Below are positions 1-5,089 of a stretch of DNA of 5,089 bases, piece after piece. Positions within the stretch are counted from its first letter, which is position 1; each line of letters starts with the position of its first letter. The position numbers and the translations under genes were made by a program. The stretch is from Lysobacteraceae bacterium. Its GTDB lineage: Bacteria; Pseudomonadota; Gammaproteobacteria; Xanthomonadales; Xanthomonadaceae. The notes under the pieces were generated by a model. That model made no database searches. It was not told where the DNA came from and was given only the letters and a program-made list of their open reading frames with translations. The stretch is taken from NCBI GenBank assembly GCA_017990865.1, contig JAGNNB010000263.1, positions 1 to 5,089 of the forward strand, read 5' to 3'.

Positions 1-135
1 CTGGTGCGCACGCGCCGCGAATCGCAGAACGTGTTTTATTCGGTCGCCGACGGCCCGGTGCATCGCGTGATCCAGGCGTTGCACGATGCGTATTGCCCAT
101 ACCCTGAGGAAGGCAACGGCAATGGGACTTGCTGA
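1..135 (+). CDS. ArsR/SmtB-family transcriptional regulator, C-terminal end (partial)
   Basis: Only the last 44 residues are present; the start lies beyond the left edge. The frame opens with LVRTRRESQNVFYSVADG, which reads as the beta-wing of an ArsR-type winged helix (the 'GLV..RR.GQ..YYSL' signature). An amphipathic helix, VHRVIQALHDAYC, follows; such a helix contributes to dimerisation in ArsR/SmtB repressors. A short polar tail, PYPEEGNGNGTC, ends at TGA 133-135. Members of this family are small cytoplasmic homodimeric repressors that respond to metal ions, sulfur species or other signals. The metal- or thiol-sensing residues usually lie in the missing part or near the C-terminus. A Cys is seen in the final helix (AYC) and another as the last residue, but two cysteines do not define the ligand. 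The gene converges on recG, with 45 bases between the stop codons. The family call is fairly secure; the regulated target is unknown. Confidence 0.78.
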   Translation: MVRTRRESQNVFYSVADGPVHRVIQALHDAYCPYPEEGNGNGTC

Positions 136-140
136 CGGAG

Positions 141-155
141 CGCGCCGAACGCGCG
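141..155. terminator. Short GC hairpin between convergent genes (weak terminator candidate)
   Basis: In the 45-base gap between the ArsR-type stop and the recG stop there is a perfect 5-bp inverted repeat, CGCGC / GCGCG, separated by 5 bases. On the minus strand the loop region reads TTCG-like, which would make a stable small hairpin. No run of T follows on either strand, so it is not a classical intrinsic terminator. Its position between two converging genes is the main reason to list it. GC-rich DNA yields such repeats by chance. Confidence 0.2.
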
Positions 156-180
156 GCGAGAACGAACCAGCAAGTGCGTC

Positions 181-2349
181 TCACGCGCTCGCGTAACGCG
201 CGGCGCCGCCGATCCAGCGTTCGGTGATGCGTTCGGCCGCTTCGGGCGTCTCTCGCAACAAGGCTTCGCCCAAGCGCTGCACGGTGGGCAGCAGGGCAGC
301 GTCGCGGACGAGTTCGGCGATGCGGAACGCAGCCAAACCCGTTTGCCGCGTGCCGAGCAATTCGCCGGGGCCGCGCAATTCCAAATCTTTTTCGGCGATC
401 ACGAACCCGTCGTTGGTTTCGCGCATCGTCGCCAAGCGTTGCCTCGCCATTTGCGACAGCGGCGGCTGATAAAGCAGCACGCAGTTCGACGCCGCGCTGC
501 CGCGGCCGACGCGCCCGCGCAATTGATGCAATTGCGCCAACCCCAAGCGCTCCGCGTTCTCGACCACCATCAGCGAGGCGTTGGGCACATCAACGCCGAC
601 TTCGATCACCGTCGTCGCCACCAGCAAATCGATCTCAGCGTCTTTGAACACACGCATCGTCGTTTGTTTTTGCGTGGGTTTCATCCTCCCGTGCACGAAC
701 CCCACGCGCAACTCGGGTAACGCCACCGACAATTGCTCGAACGTGGTTTGCGCCGCCTGCGCAACGACTTCGTCGCTTTCGTCGATCAGCGTGCATACCC
801 AATACGTTTGCCGGCCTTCCGCGCACGCGGCGCGAATGCGCTCGATCAACTCCGGCCGTCGCTCGGCGCTCAGCACCACGGTTTGTACCGGCGTGCGCCC
901 CGGCGGCAGCTCGTCAATCGCAGACACGTCCAAATCCGCGTACGCCGCCATCGCCAAGGTGCGCGGGATGGGCGTGGCGGTCATCACCAATTGATGCGGC
1001 ACGCCACCGCCGGCTTGGCCTTTGTCGCGCAACGCCAAACGTTGATGCACGCCGAAGCGATGTTGTTCATCGACGATAGCCAGCGCCAAGTCCTTGAAGA
1101 TCACGCCCTCCTGCATCAACGCATGCGTGCCGACGACGAACTGCGCGCTGCCGTCGGCGACTTCGGCCAGCGCATCGCGGCGCGCGCGACCCGTGACTTT
1201 ACCCGCCAACCACGCGACGCGCACGCCGAGCGGTTCCAGCCACGCGCGCACGTTGTTCAAATGCTGCTCGGCCAATAATTCGGTCGGCGCCATCAACGCG
1301 GCTTGTTTGCCCTGCTCGATCGCCGCCAGCGCGGCCAACGCCGCCACCACGGTCTTGCCGCTGCCCACATCGCCCTGCACCAGGCGCAGCATCGGCACGG
1401 GTTTCGCCAAATCGCCGCGAATTTCCGCGAACACACGGCGCTGCGCCGCGGTCAACGCGAACGGCAGCGCGGCTTCCAAACGTTTCGCCAAGCGCGCGCC
1501 GGTCAGCGCCGGCGCAGCCTGCGATTGCACGGCGATGCGCTGGCGACGCAGGCTCAAGTGATGCGCGAGCAATTCTTCCATCGCCAGGCGGCGTTGCGCG
1601 GGATGTTTGCCGGCCTGCAGCGCCGTCAAATCGCTATGCTGCGGCGGACGATGCAGCGTGAGCAGCGCTTCGCGCAGCGAAGGCAAGCCCTGACAGAGCG
1701 GCTCGTTCGCCATCGTCGCGGCCGGCAGCAGCTCCAGCGCGGCTTCGTCGGGCAAGCGCTGCAGGGCTTGGTCGATGAGTTTGCGCAACACCGCCGGGCC
1801 GACGCCGTCGATCGCCGGGTAAATCGGATCGAGTCGGTCGCTCAAACCGGCGTCGTCGTGGTCGCTCAAGACGCGATAACTCGGATGCACGATTTCCAGC
1901 CCGTACTGTCCGGGCCGCGGCGTGCCGTAGGCGCGCACGCGCGTACCCGGCGCGAACTGCGCGACTTGCTGCGAGCGAAAATGGAAAAACCGCAGCACGA
2001 TGGTTGCGCCGGAATCGTCGCCGAGCGCGACGCGCAGCATCGGTCGATAGCGAAAACCGCGCTCCACCGCTTCGACGCGGCCTTCGATCTGCGCGGCGAG
2101 CCCCGGCACCAAGCCGCGAATCGGCGCCACGCGTGTCCGATCTTCGTACTGCCGCGGCAAGTAGAACCATAAATCCTGCAGCGTCAGCAATCCGCGCGCG
2201 GCGAGTTTCTCCGCGACTTTCTCGCCGACGCCGCCGAGCGCGGTCAGCGGGGCACGCGCCGCATCGCCCGAGGCGAGCGCTTCAACGGATGCGCGCGGCG
2301 TTGCGGAAGCGCGACGCGCGACGGCAGGCGGCGGACGCGTCGGCACCAT
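181..2349 (-). CDS. recG: ATP-dependent DNA helicase RecG
   Basis: This is a complete 722-residue RecG, a superfamily 2 monomeric translocase. It binds branched DNA, regresses stalled replication forks and processes Holliday and D-/R-loop junctions in the cytoplasm. An N-terminal HhH-like segment (LTALGGVGEKVAEKL, about 35-49) leads into the wedge/OB domain (about 60-160, with YLPRQYEDRT at 63-72). The helicase core shows Walker A GDVGSGKT (326-333), motif Ia APTELLAEQH (354-363), the DEQH box (427-430) followed by RFGVHQR, motif III MTATPIPRT (456-464), motif V VIEVGVDVPNA (581-591) and motif VI QLRGRVGRG (609-617). The RecG-specific C-terminal region DGFVIAEKDLELRGPGELLG (647-666) is intact. 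All catalytic motifs are present, so it should be active. It is about 30 residues longer than E. coli RecG (693), mostly from an Ala/Arg/Pro-rich N-terminal extension of about 24 residues. The ATG at 2349 is the only good start I see. It lies 12 bases after the ridA stop and has no clear Shine-Dalgarno, suggesting translational coupling to ridA. Confidence 0.98.
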   Translation of the reverse strand: MVPTRPPPAVARRASATPRASVEALASGDAARAPLTALGGVGEKVAEKLAARGLLTLQDLWFYLPRQYEDRTRVAPIRGLVPGLAAQIEGRVEAVERGFRYRPMLRVALGDDSGATIVLRFFHFRSQQVAQFAPGTRVRAYGTPRPGQYGLEIVHPSYRVLSDHDDAGLSDRLDPIYPAIDGVGPAVLRKLIDQALQRLPDEAALELLPAATMANEPLCQGLPSLREALLTLHRPPQHSDLTALQAGKHPAQRRLAMEELLAHHLSLRRQRIAVQSQAAPALTGARLAKRLEAALPFALTAAQRRVFAEIRGDLAKPVPMLRLVQGDVGSGKTVVAALAALAAIEQGKQAALMAPTELLAEQHLNNVRAWLEPLGVRVAWLAGKVTGRARRDALAEVADGSAQFVVGTHALMQEGVIFKDLALAIVDEQHRFGVHQRLALRDKGQAGGGVPHQLVMTATPIPRTLAMAAYADLDVSAIDELPPGRTPVQTVVLSAERRPELIERIRAACAEGRQTYWVCTLIDESDEVVAQAAQTTFEQLSVALPELRVGFVHGRMKPTQKQTTMRVFKDAEIDLLVATTVIEVGVDVPNASLMVVENAERLGLAQLHQLRGRVGRGSAASNCVLLYQPPLSQMARQRLATMRETNDGFVIAEKDLELRGPGELLGTRQTGLAAFRIAELVRDAALLPTVQRLGEALLRETPEAAERITERWIGGAARYASA

Positions 2350-2361
2350 CGCGGCTGAAGA

Positions 2362-2745
2362 TCAACGCAATACCATGATCGCATCGACCTCGAAACGCGC
2401 GCCGCGCGGCAAACCGGCGACTTCGATGGTCGAGCGCGCGGGATACGGCGCTTGGAAATAATCCGCCATCACCGCATTCACCGCGGAGAAATCGCCCATG
2501 TCGGTGAGATACAAACCGACGCGCACGATGTCGCCGAACGAACCGCCAGCCTCTTCGCAAACGGCTTTGAGATTTTCGAACGCGCGGCGCGCCTGCGCCG
2601 AAATATCGCCTTCCACCAGGAGGCCGGAATTCGGATCGAGCGGCACTTGCCCGGAGAAATACACGGTATCGCCGACGCGCAACGCTTGCGAATACGGACC
2701 GATCGCGGCGGGGGCGGCGGCGGAATTGACGATGATGCGGGACAT
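2362..2745 (-). CDS. ridA: RidA family 2-iminobutanoate/2-iminopropanoate deaminase
   Basis: This 127-residue protein has the usual length for the RidA/YjgF/YER057c/UK114 family. These cytoplasmic homotrimers hydrolyse reactive enamine/imine intermediates such as 2-aminoacrylate, made by PLP enzymes like threonine dehydratase, releasing ammonium and the 2-keto acid and so protecting PLP enzymes from damage. Family signatures are present: IGPYSQA (15-21), VYFSGQVPLDP (28-38), the catalytic-type arginine in YPARSTIEV (Arg104), and GARFEVDAI (115-123) with Glu119. Arg104 indicates a RidA-type deaminase rather than one of the Rid subfamilies that lack it. The ATG at 2745 is supported by the fit of the N-terminus (MSRIIVNS...) and by a GGAG six bases upstream. 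Its stop is 12 bases before the recG start, so the two are very probably co-transcribed. The family is certain; physiological substrate preference cannot be read from sequence. Confidence 0.96.
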   Translation of the reverse strand: MSRIIVNSAAAPAAIGPYSQALRVGDTVYFSGQVPLDPNSGLLVEGDISAQARRAFENLKAVCEEAGGSFGDIVRVGLYLTDMGDFSAVNAVMADYFQAPYPARSTIEVAGLPRGARFEVDAIMVLR

Positions 2746-2751
2746 GGCGAA

Positions 2752-2755
2752 CTCC
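2752..2755 (-). promoter_or_regulatory. Ribosome binding site of ridA
   Basis: On the minus strand a GGAG core (within CGGAG) lies six bases before the ridA ATG, the normal spacing for a Shine-Dalgarno. It is the clearest ribosome binding site in the window and supports the chosen ridA start. The other minus-strand genes whose starts are visible lack one as good. Confidence 0.65.
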
Positions 2756-2773
2756 GAGATTACGAATGCGCTT

Positions 2774-2800
2774 AGTGTAGAACACGATCGCGCTCGTCAT
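2774..2800 (-). promoter_or_regulatory. Possible sigma70-type promoter for ridA-recG
   Basis: The minus strand of the 97-base gap upstream of ridA holds TACACT (2774-2779, 4 of 6 matches to TATAAT). Fifteen bases upstream is ATGACG (2795-2800, sharing the TGAC core of TTGACA). The -10 ends 28 bases before the ridA ATG, so transcription would start roughly 20 bases upstream of the start codon, leaving room for the ribosome binding site. The spacer is shorter than the preferred 17 bases and both boxes are imperfect, so this is only a candidate. Readthrough from the upstream genes remains possible. Confidence 0.3.
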
Positions 2801-2823
2801 GCGGCCGTAAGGCGGACACGAGC
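2792..2823. repeat. Interrupted inverted repeat upstream of ridA
   Basis: GCTCGT at 2792-2797 is matched by its perfect inverse, ACGAGC, at 2818-2823. Inside the 20-base loop a second small stem, GCC/GGC (2804-2806 with 2811-2813), closes on a 4-base loop. The structure begins about 20 bases after the stop of the 240-residue gene and overlaps the possible -35 box of ridA. It could be the remains of a terminator, an mRNA 3'-end stabiliser or an operator. No T-run follows on the minus strand, which argues against an intrinsic terminator. A 6-bp repeat can also arise by chance. Confidence 0.3.
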
Positions 2824-2842
2824 CGGATCGGGAGCGAACGCA

Positions 2843-3565
2843 TCAATTGAGCATCGTGACGACGATTTTGACGCAGCGGCCATCGCGGACGATGCCGTAT
2901 CCGGCACGGCCACACAGCTTCGCCCAAGTGTCAGGTGGACTCTTGAATCGCCATATCTCGTCGCTCGGACGCACATCGGCAAGAAAGGCTTCGAGTTTGC
3001 CGGCGCCCGGTTTATCCGGAGCCCGCGCGATCAACGTCTCGATTTGAACATCCGGCACCGCCATCGACACGAGATCGTCTCGCATGATATCCGCCGCTGT
3101 CCACGCATGAACCGGCCGCTCCAACCACGCTTTCGGGATGACCCAGCCGCGATTCTCTTCCCGATAGGCGGCTTCGGCTTCGCGACACAGCGGGCAGTAC
3201 AGCACTTCGATCGTCGTGGCGTCGGTTTCTCGGCCCTGGGTCGGAATCGGCCCGGAACTGGCGTAGGGAAAGGCAAGCCGCGCATCCATTTCCCAGTCGC
3301 GAGCGAAATCCATACAGCCGTGAAACAGTTCGACTTCGTCCTCGCGCAAGTCGATATCGTGCAACGGGCACCAGCGCAAGATCGAGCGCAACGTATCCAG
3401 ATCGCAGCGATATTGGGGGAGGCGTTCGGTGAAGCGGTCCCAGGCTTTTTCCTGCCACCACTTGAACCGCGACGCATGACTGTCGCGGACGAAGATCATG
3501 AATCTGTCTTCGCCCAGTTCAGAACGTAGCGCCTGCCGCAGGGCGGCGGTATCGATCTCGCTCAT
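2843..3565 (-). CDS. Uncharacterised protein with CxxH/CxxC putative zinc-ribbon motifs
   Basis: This 240-residue soluble protein has no signal peptide or membrane segment, and I cannot give it a function. An N-terminal segment rich in Arg, Trp and Phe (about 20-62) precedes CPLHDIDLREDEVEL (Cys66, His69). After an LAFPYA stretch (98-102) comes YCPLCREAE (Cys124, Cys127). The paired CxxH and CxxC look like a four-ligand zinc site. From memory, this arrangement recurs in short uncharacterised bacterial proteins reading C..H...L..D.V....G and then YC..CR.A. The C-terminus, DEIWRFKSPPDTWAKLCGRAGYGIVRDG (202-229), followed by VVTMLN, resembles another recurrent tail seen in uncharacterised proteins. 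It may thus combine two small modules. The ATG at 3565 is chosen because the frame stays open upstream only by running through the neighbouring gene in another frame. It starts 20 bases after the SHOCT gene stop, with no strong Shine-Dalgarno, so co-transcription is likely. Confidence 0.85.
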   Translation of the reverse strand: MSEIDTAALRQALRSELGEDRFMIFVRDSHASRFKWWQEKAWDRFTERLPQYRCDLDTLRSILRWCPLHDIDLREDEVELFHGCMDFARDWEMDARLAFPYASSGPIPTQGRETDATTIEVLYCPLCREAEAAYREENRGWVIPKAWLERPVHAWTAADIMRDDLVSMAVPDVQIETLIARAPDKPGAGKLEAFLADVRPSDEIWRFKSPPDTWAKLCGRAGYGIVRDGRCVKIVVTMLN

Positions 3566-3585
3566 GGCCGTTTCGCTTGCCCCGC

Positions 3586-4200
3586 TCAACCGCGCAATAT
3601 CCGCGCCTTCTGATCGAGAAATTCCTGCTCGGTCAGAATGCCTTGCGCTTTCAGCGCGGCCAAACGTTCGAGTTTCGAGATGATGGCGTCGTCGGCGCCT
3701 GGCGCCGCGGGTGCGGTCGGTAATGGCGGCGGCGGCGCGGTGCCTGGCGTATTCGGTGCGTTCTGCGCGCCGGGAGCGGCGCCCGAAACCGGAGGCGCGG
3801 GTTGGCGCGGCGTCGGGTTGCCGATCTTCGCGCGCACGTACTCGCCGAATTGCCGCACCATGCTTTTTTCGACTTGGCCGATTTCGGCGCGATTGCCCGA
3901 ACTGAAAATGGTGATTTCGCCGAGCAACAGGCCGGTTTTGTACTGGATCGAACTGATGCGGTCGTAGTGGAAATCCTCGACGCGCAGTCCGTAAAGCATG
4001 CCTTTGTCGACGAAGATCAAGCGGCGATTCGTCGCCACCAGCAAACCGAGGCCGCCGTTGTAAAAGCCGGCCGTGAGTTGCTCCACGCGCTCGTCGGCGG
4101 CCAAAACGCTGGGCAACTCCCTGATTTCCTTCCGCGGCAAAAAACGGTTGCCGCCTTCGATCGCGGCGATCTGTTTCTGGATCTCTTCGTATGTCGGCAT
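3586..4200 (-). CDS. PH-like domain and SHOCT domain protein
   Basis: This is a 204-residue protein in three parts. Residues about 30-126 look like a bacterial PH-like domain: ERVEQLTAGFYNGGLGLLVA, then TNRRLIFVDKGM, RVEDFHYDRISSIQYKTGLLLGEITIF and a closing helix QVEKSMVRQFGEYVRAKIG. Residues about 128-169 are a Pro/Ala/Gly-rich linker, presumably disordered, with four consecutive prolines at 156-159 that may need EF-P for smooth translation. Residues about 172-203 are a SHOCT domain (ISKLERLAALKAQGILTEQEF), a short C-terminal helical hairpin common in bacterial proteins and thought to aid oligomerisation. There is no membrane segment, so any envelope link would be indirect. Bacterial PH-like domains mostly mediate protein or oligomer contacts, and the role of this protein is unknown. 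The ATG at 4200 is the only sensible start. It lies 77 bases after the spoT stop; the Shine-Dalgarno is poor (GGAA about 11 bases upstream). Confidence 0.9.
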   Translation of the reverse strand: MPTYEEIQKQIAAIEGGNRFLPRKEIRELPSVLAADERVEQLTAGFYNGGLGLLVATNRRLIFVDKGMLYGLRVEDFHYDRISSIQYKTGLLLGEITIFSSGNRAEIGQVEKSMVRQFGEYVRAKIGNPTPRQPAPPVSGAAPGAQNAPNTPGTAPPPPLPTAPAAPGADDAIISKLERLAALKAQGILTEQEFLDQKARILRG

Positions 4201-4277
4201 GGCGTTGCGGGTTCCGATGCGCGCGGGGCGCTGTCACTGGGCACGTCGATTCGGTCGCGCCTGCGGGGGAGATTCGA

Positions 4278-5089
4278 TCACATGCGCTGCACGCCGTGGA
4301 CGACGCCCAAGCGTCGCACACGACGGATCACGTCCGCGAGATGGGTGCGGTCGCCGACTTCGATGCCGAAGCGGATAACCGCGATGCTTTTGTCGCGATC
4401 GAGATATTCGACCGCGTCGATATTGGAATCGGCTTGCGCGATGGCTGCCGCGACCTGTGCCAACACGCCTGGGCGATTGTCCACGTCCACGCGCAGCGCG
4501 ACCTGGAAATCGCCGTTGACTTCGCGATCCCACCCGATCGCCACCCAACGCTCAGGCGATTTGCGATATTCGGCGATGTTCGCGCAACCGTTGCGATGGA
4601 CGACGATGCCGCGGCCGGCGGTGTGGTAGCCCATGATGTCGTCGCCGGGAATCGGCATGCAGCATTGCGCGAACGTCACCACGCCGCGCTCGGCGCCGGT
4701 GATCAGAATCTTCTCGCCGCGGCGCACATCGAAGCCCGATTCGCCGACGCTGGGTTTATCCGGCACGCGATGCGCCAGCACCTGCGCGACCTGGGTCGGC
4801 ATGCGATTGCCCAGCGCGATGTCGGCCAGCATCGCTTCCAAACGCGGATAGCGATGATCGGCAAGATAGCTTTCGAGGCGCGTTTGCGGCAGGCGATCAA
4901 GCGACGTTCCCAAATCCTCCAGCGCGCGGTCGAGCATGCGATGCCCCAATTGCACCGCGTCTTCGTGTTCGAGCTGCTTGAGTTGATGACGAATCGCGGT
5001 GCGCGCCTTGCTGGTGACGACGAACTCCAACCACTGCGTCTTCGGCGACGCGGATTTCGCGACGATGATCTCCACGTTCTGGCCGCTGG
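4278..5089 (-). CDS. spoT: Bifunctional (p)ppGpp synthetase/hydrolase SpoT, C-terminal part (partial)
   Basis: Only the last 270 whole residues are present; the hydrolase and synthetase domains lie beyond the right edge. Numbering from the first whole codon, the fragment starts in the end of the TGS domain (SGQNVEII). It continues through the helical domain, with WLEFVVTSKARTAIRHQLK at about 19-37. Next comes the conserved-cysteine (zinc-finger/RIS) domain, VVTFAQCCMPIPGDDIMGY (about 136-154; Cys142, Cys143), continued by GIVVHRNGCANI (His164, Cys168). It ends in an ACT domain (about 194-269, with VDNRPGVLAQVAAAI). This layout is that of long RSH enzymes, which make and degrade (p)ppGpp in the stringent response; the C-terminal half regulates activity and ribosome contact. 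I favour SpoT over RelA because the conserved Cys/His set and the sequence around it match SpoT best and ridA-recG lie downstream. Whether both catalytic activities are intact cannot be seen here. The stop is TGA at 4278-4280. Confidence 0.95.
   Translation of the reverse strand, partial: SGQNVEIIVAKSASPKTQWLEFVVTSKARTAIRHQLKQLEHEDAVQLGHRMLDRALEDLGTSLDRLPQTRLESYLADHRYPRLEAMLADIALGNRMPTQVAQVLAHRVPDKPSVGESGFDVRRGEKILITGAERGVVTFAQCCMPIPGDDIMGYHTAGRGIVVHRNGCANIAEYRKSPERWVAIGWDREVNGDFQVALRVDVDNRPGVLAQVAAAIAQADSNIDAVEYLDRDKSIAVIRFGIEVGDRTHLADVIRRVRRLGVVHGVQRM

Noticed and set aside
1303..2172. Long plus-strand open frame (289 codons) antisense to recG
   Set aside because: It is rich in Arg, Gln, His and Ala with no family signature, and lies entirely opposite a complete recG with all its motifs. 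It is a typical GC-rich shadow frame. The same holds for the other plus-strand frames between 224 and 1561.
2282..2800. Minus-strand frame of 172 codons overlapping ridA
   Set aside because: It reads ridA in a different frame, is Arg-rich and resembles nothing, whereas the ridA frame matches its family from end to end.
2498..3529. Plus-strand frame of 343 codons opposite ridA and the 240-residue gene
   Set aside because: Its composition is that of an antisense shadow. The minus-strand frames here carry recognisable motifs (RidA signatures, CxxH/CxxC).
4201..4277. Possible promoter or terminator in the 77-base gap after spoT
   Set aside because: I looked for a hairpin followed by T residues and for -35/-10 pairs on the minus strand and found none convincing.
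2843..4321. A 492-codon open frame on the minus strand that contains the 240-residue gene
   Set aside because: The part upstream of 3565 runs through the PH-SHOCT gene and the end of spoT in another frame. Its translation is Arg-rich and low in recognisable sequence, so it is a shadow caused by high GC and a lack of stops. The real start is the ATG at 3565.
3802..4629. Plus-strand frame of 275 codons opposite the SHOCT gene and spoT
   Set aside because: It spans two real minus-strand genes and their gap without any recognisable motif or plausible ribosome binding site.
1..5089. A new defence, mobile or RNA-based system
   Set aside because: There are no repeat arrays, transposase or integrase motifs, tRNA-like folds, or nuclease/toxin signatures. 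The genes are housekeeping apart from the two between spoT and ridA, for which no system can be claimed.

Overview
The window is a stretch of GC-rich proteobacterial housekeeping sequence. It most resembles a gammaproteobacterium of the Xanthomonadales/Lysobacterales type. That placement rests on recalled protein resemblance and on the spoT - ridA - recG gene order known from that group; no search was run. I see no mobile element, CRISPR array, tRNA or rRNA.

Layout, left to right. The 3' end of an ArsR-family regulator gene runs rightwards off the left edge and stops at 135. It converges on everything else, which lies on the minus strand. In transcription order, right to left, these are: the C-terminal third or so of spoT (4278 to the right edge); a 204-residue protein with a bacterial PH-like domain and a C-terminal SHOCT domain (3586-4200); a 240-residue uncharacterised protein with CxxH and CxxC motifs (2843-3565); ridA (2362-2745); and a complete recG (181-2349). 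Gaps between them are 77, 20, 97 and 12 bases. The SHOCT gene and the 240-residue gene therefore look like one pair. ridA-recG look like a second tightly coupled pair, with a possible promoter of its own in the 97-base gap.

The known genes cover the stringent response (SpoT, ppGpp synthesis and hydrolysis), removal of reactive enamine/imine metabolites (RidA), and rescue of stalled replication forks and branched DNA (RecG). They sit together as a conserved neighbourhood rather than as one pathway. The unusual part is the two poorly characterised genes between spoT and ridA. They are the best candidates for a closer look, but nothing in the sequence shows that they form a new system. Coding density is high: there is no gene-free stretch longer than 100 bases.
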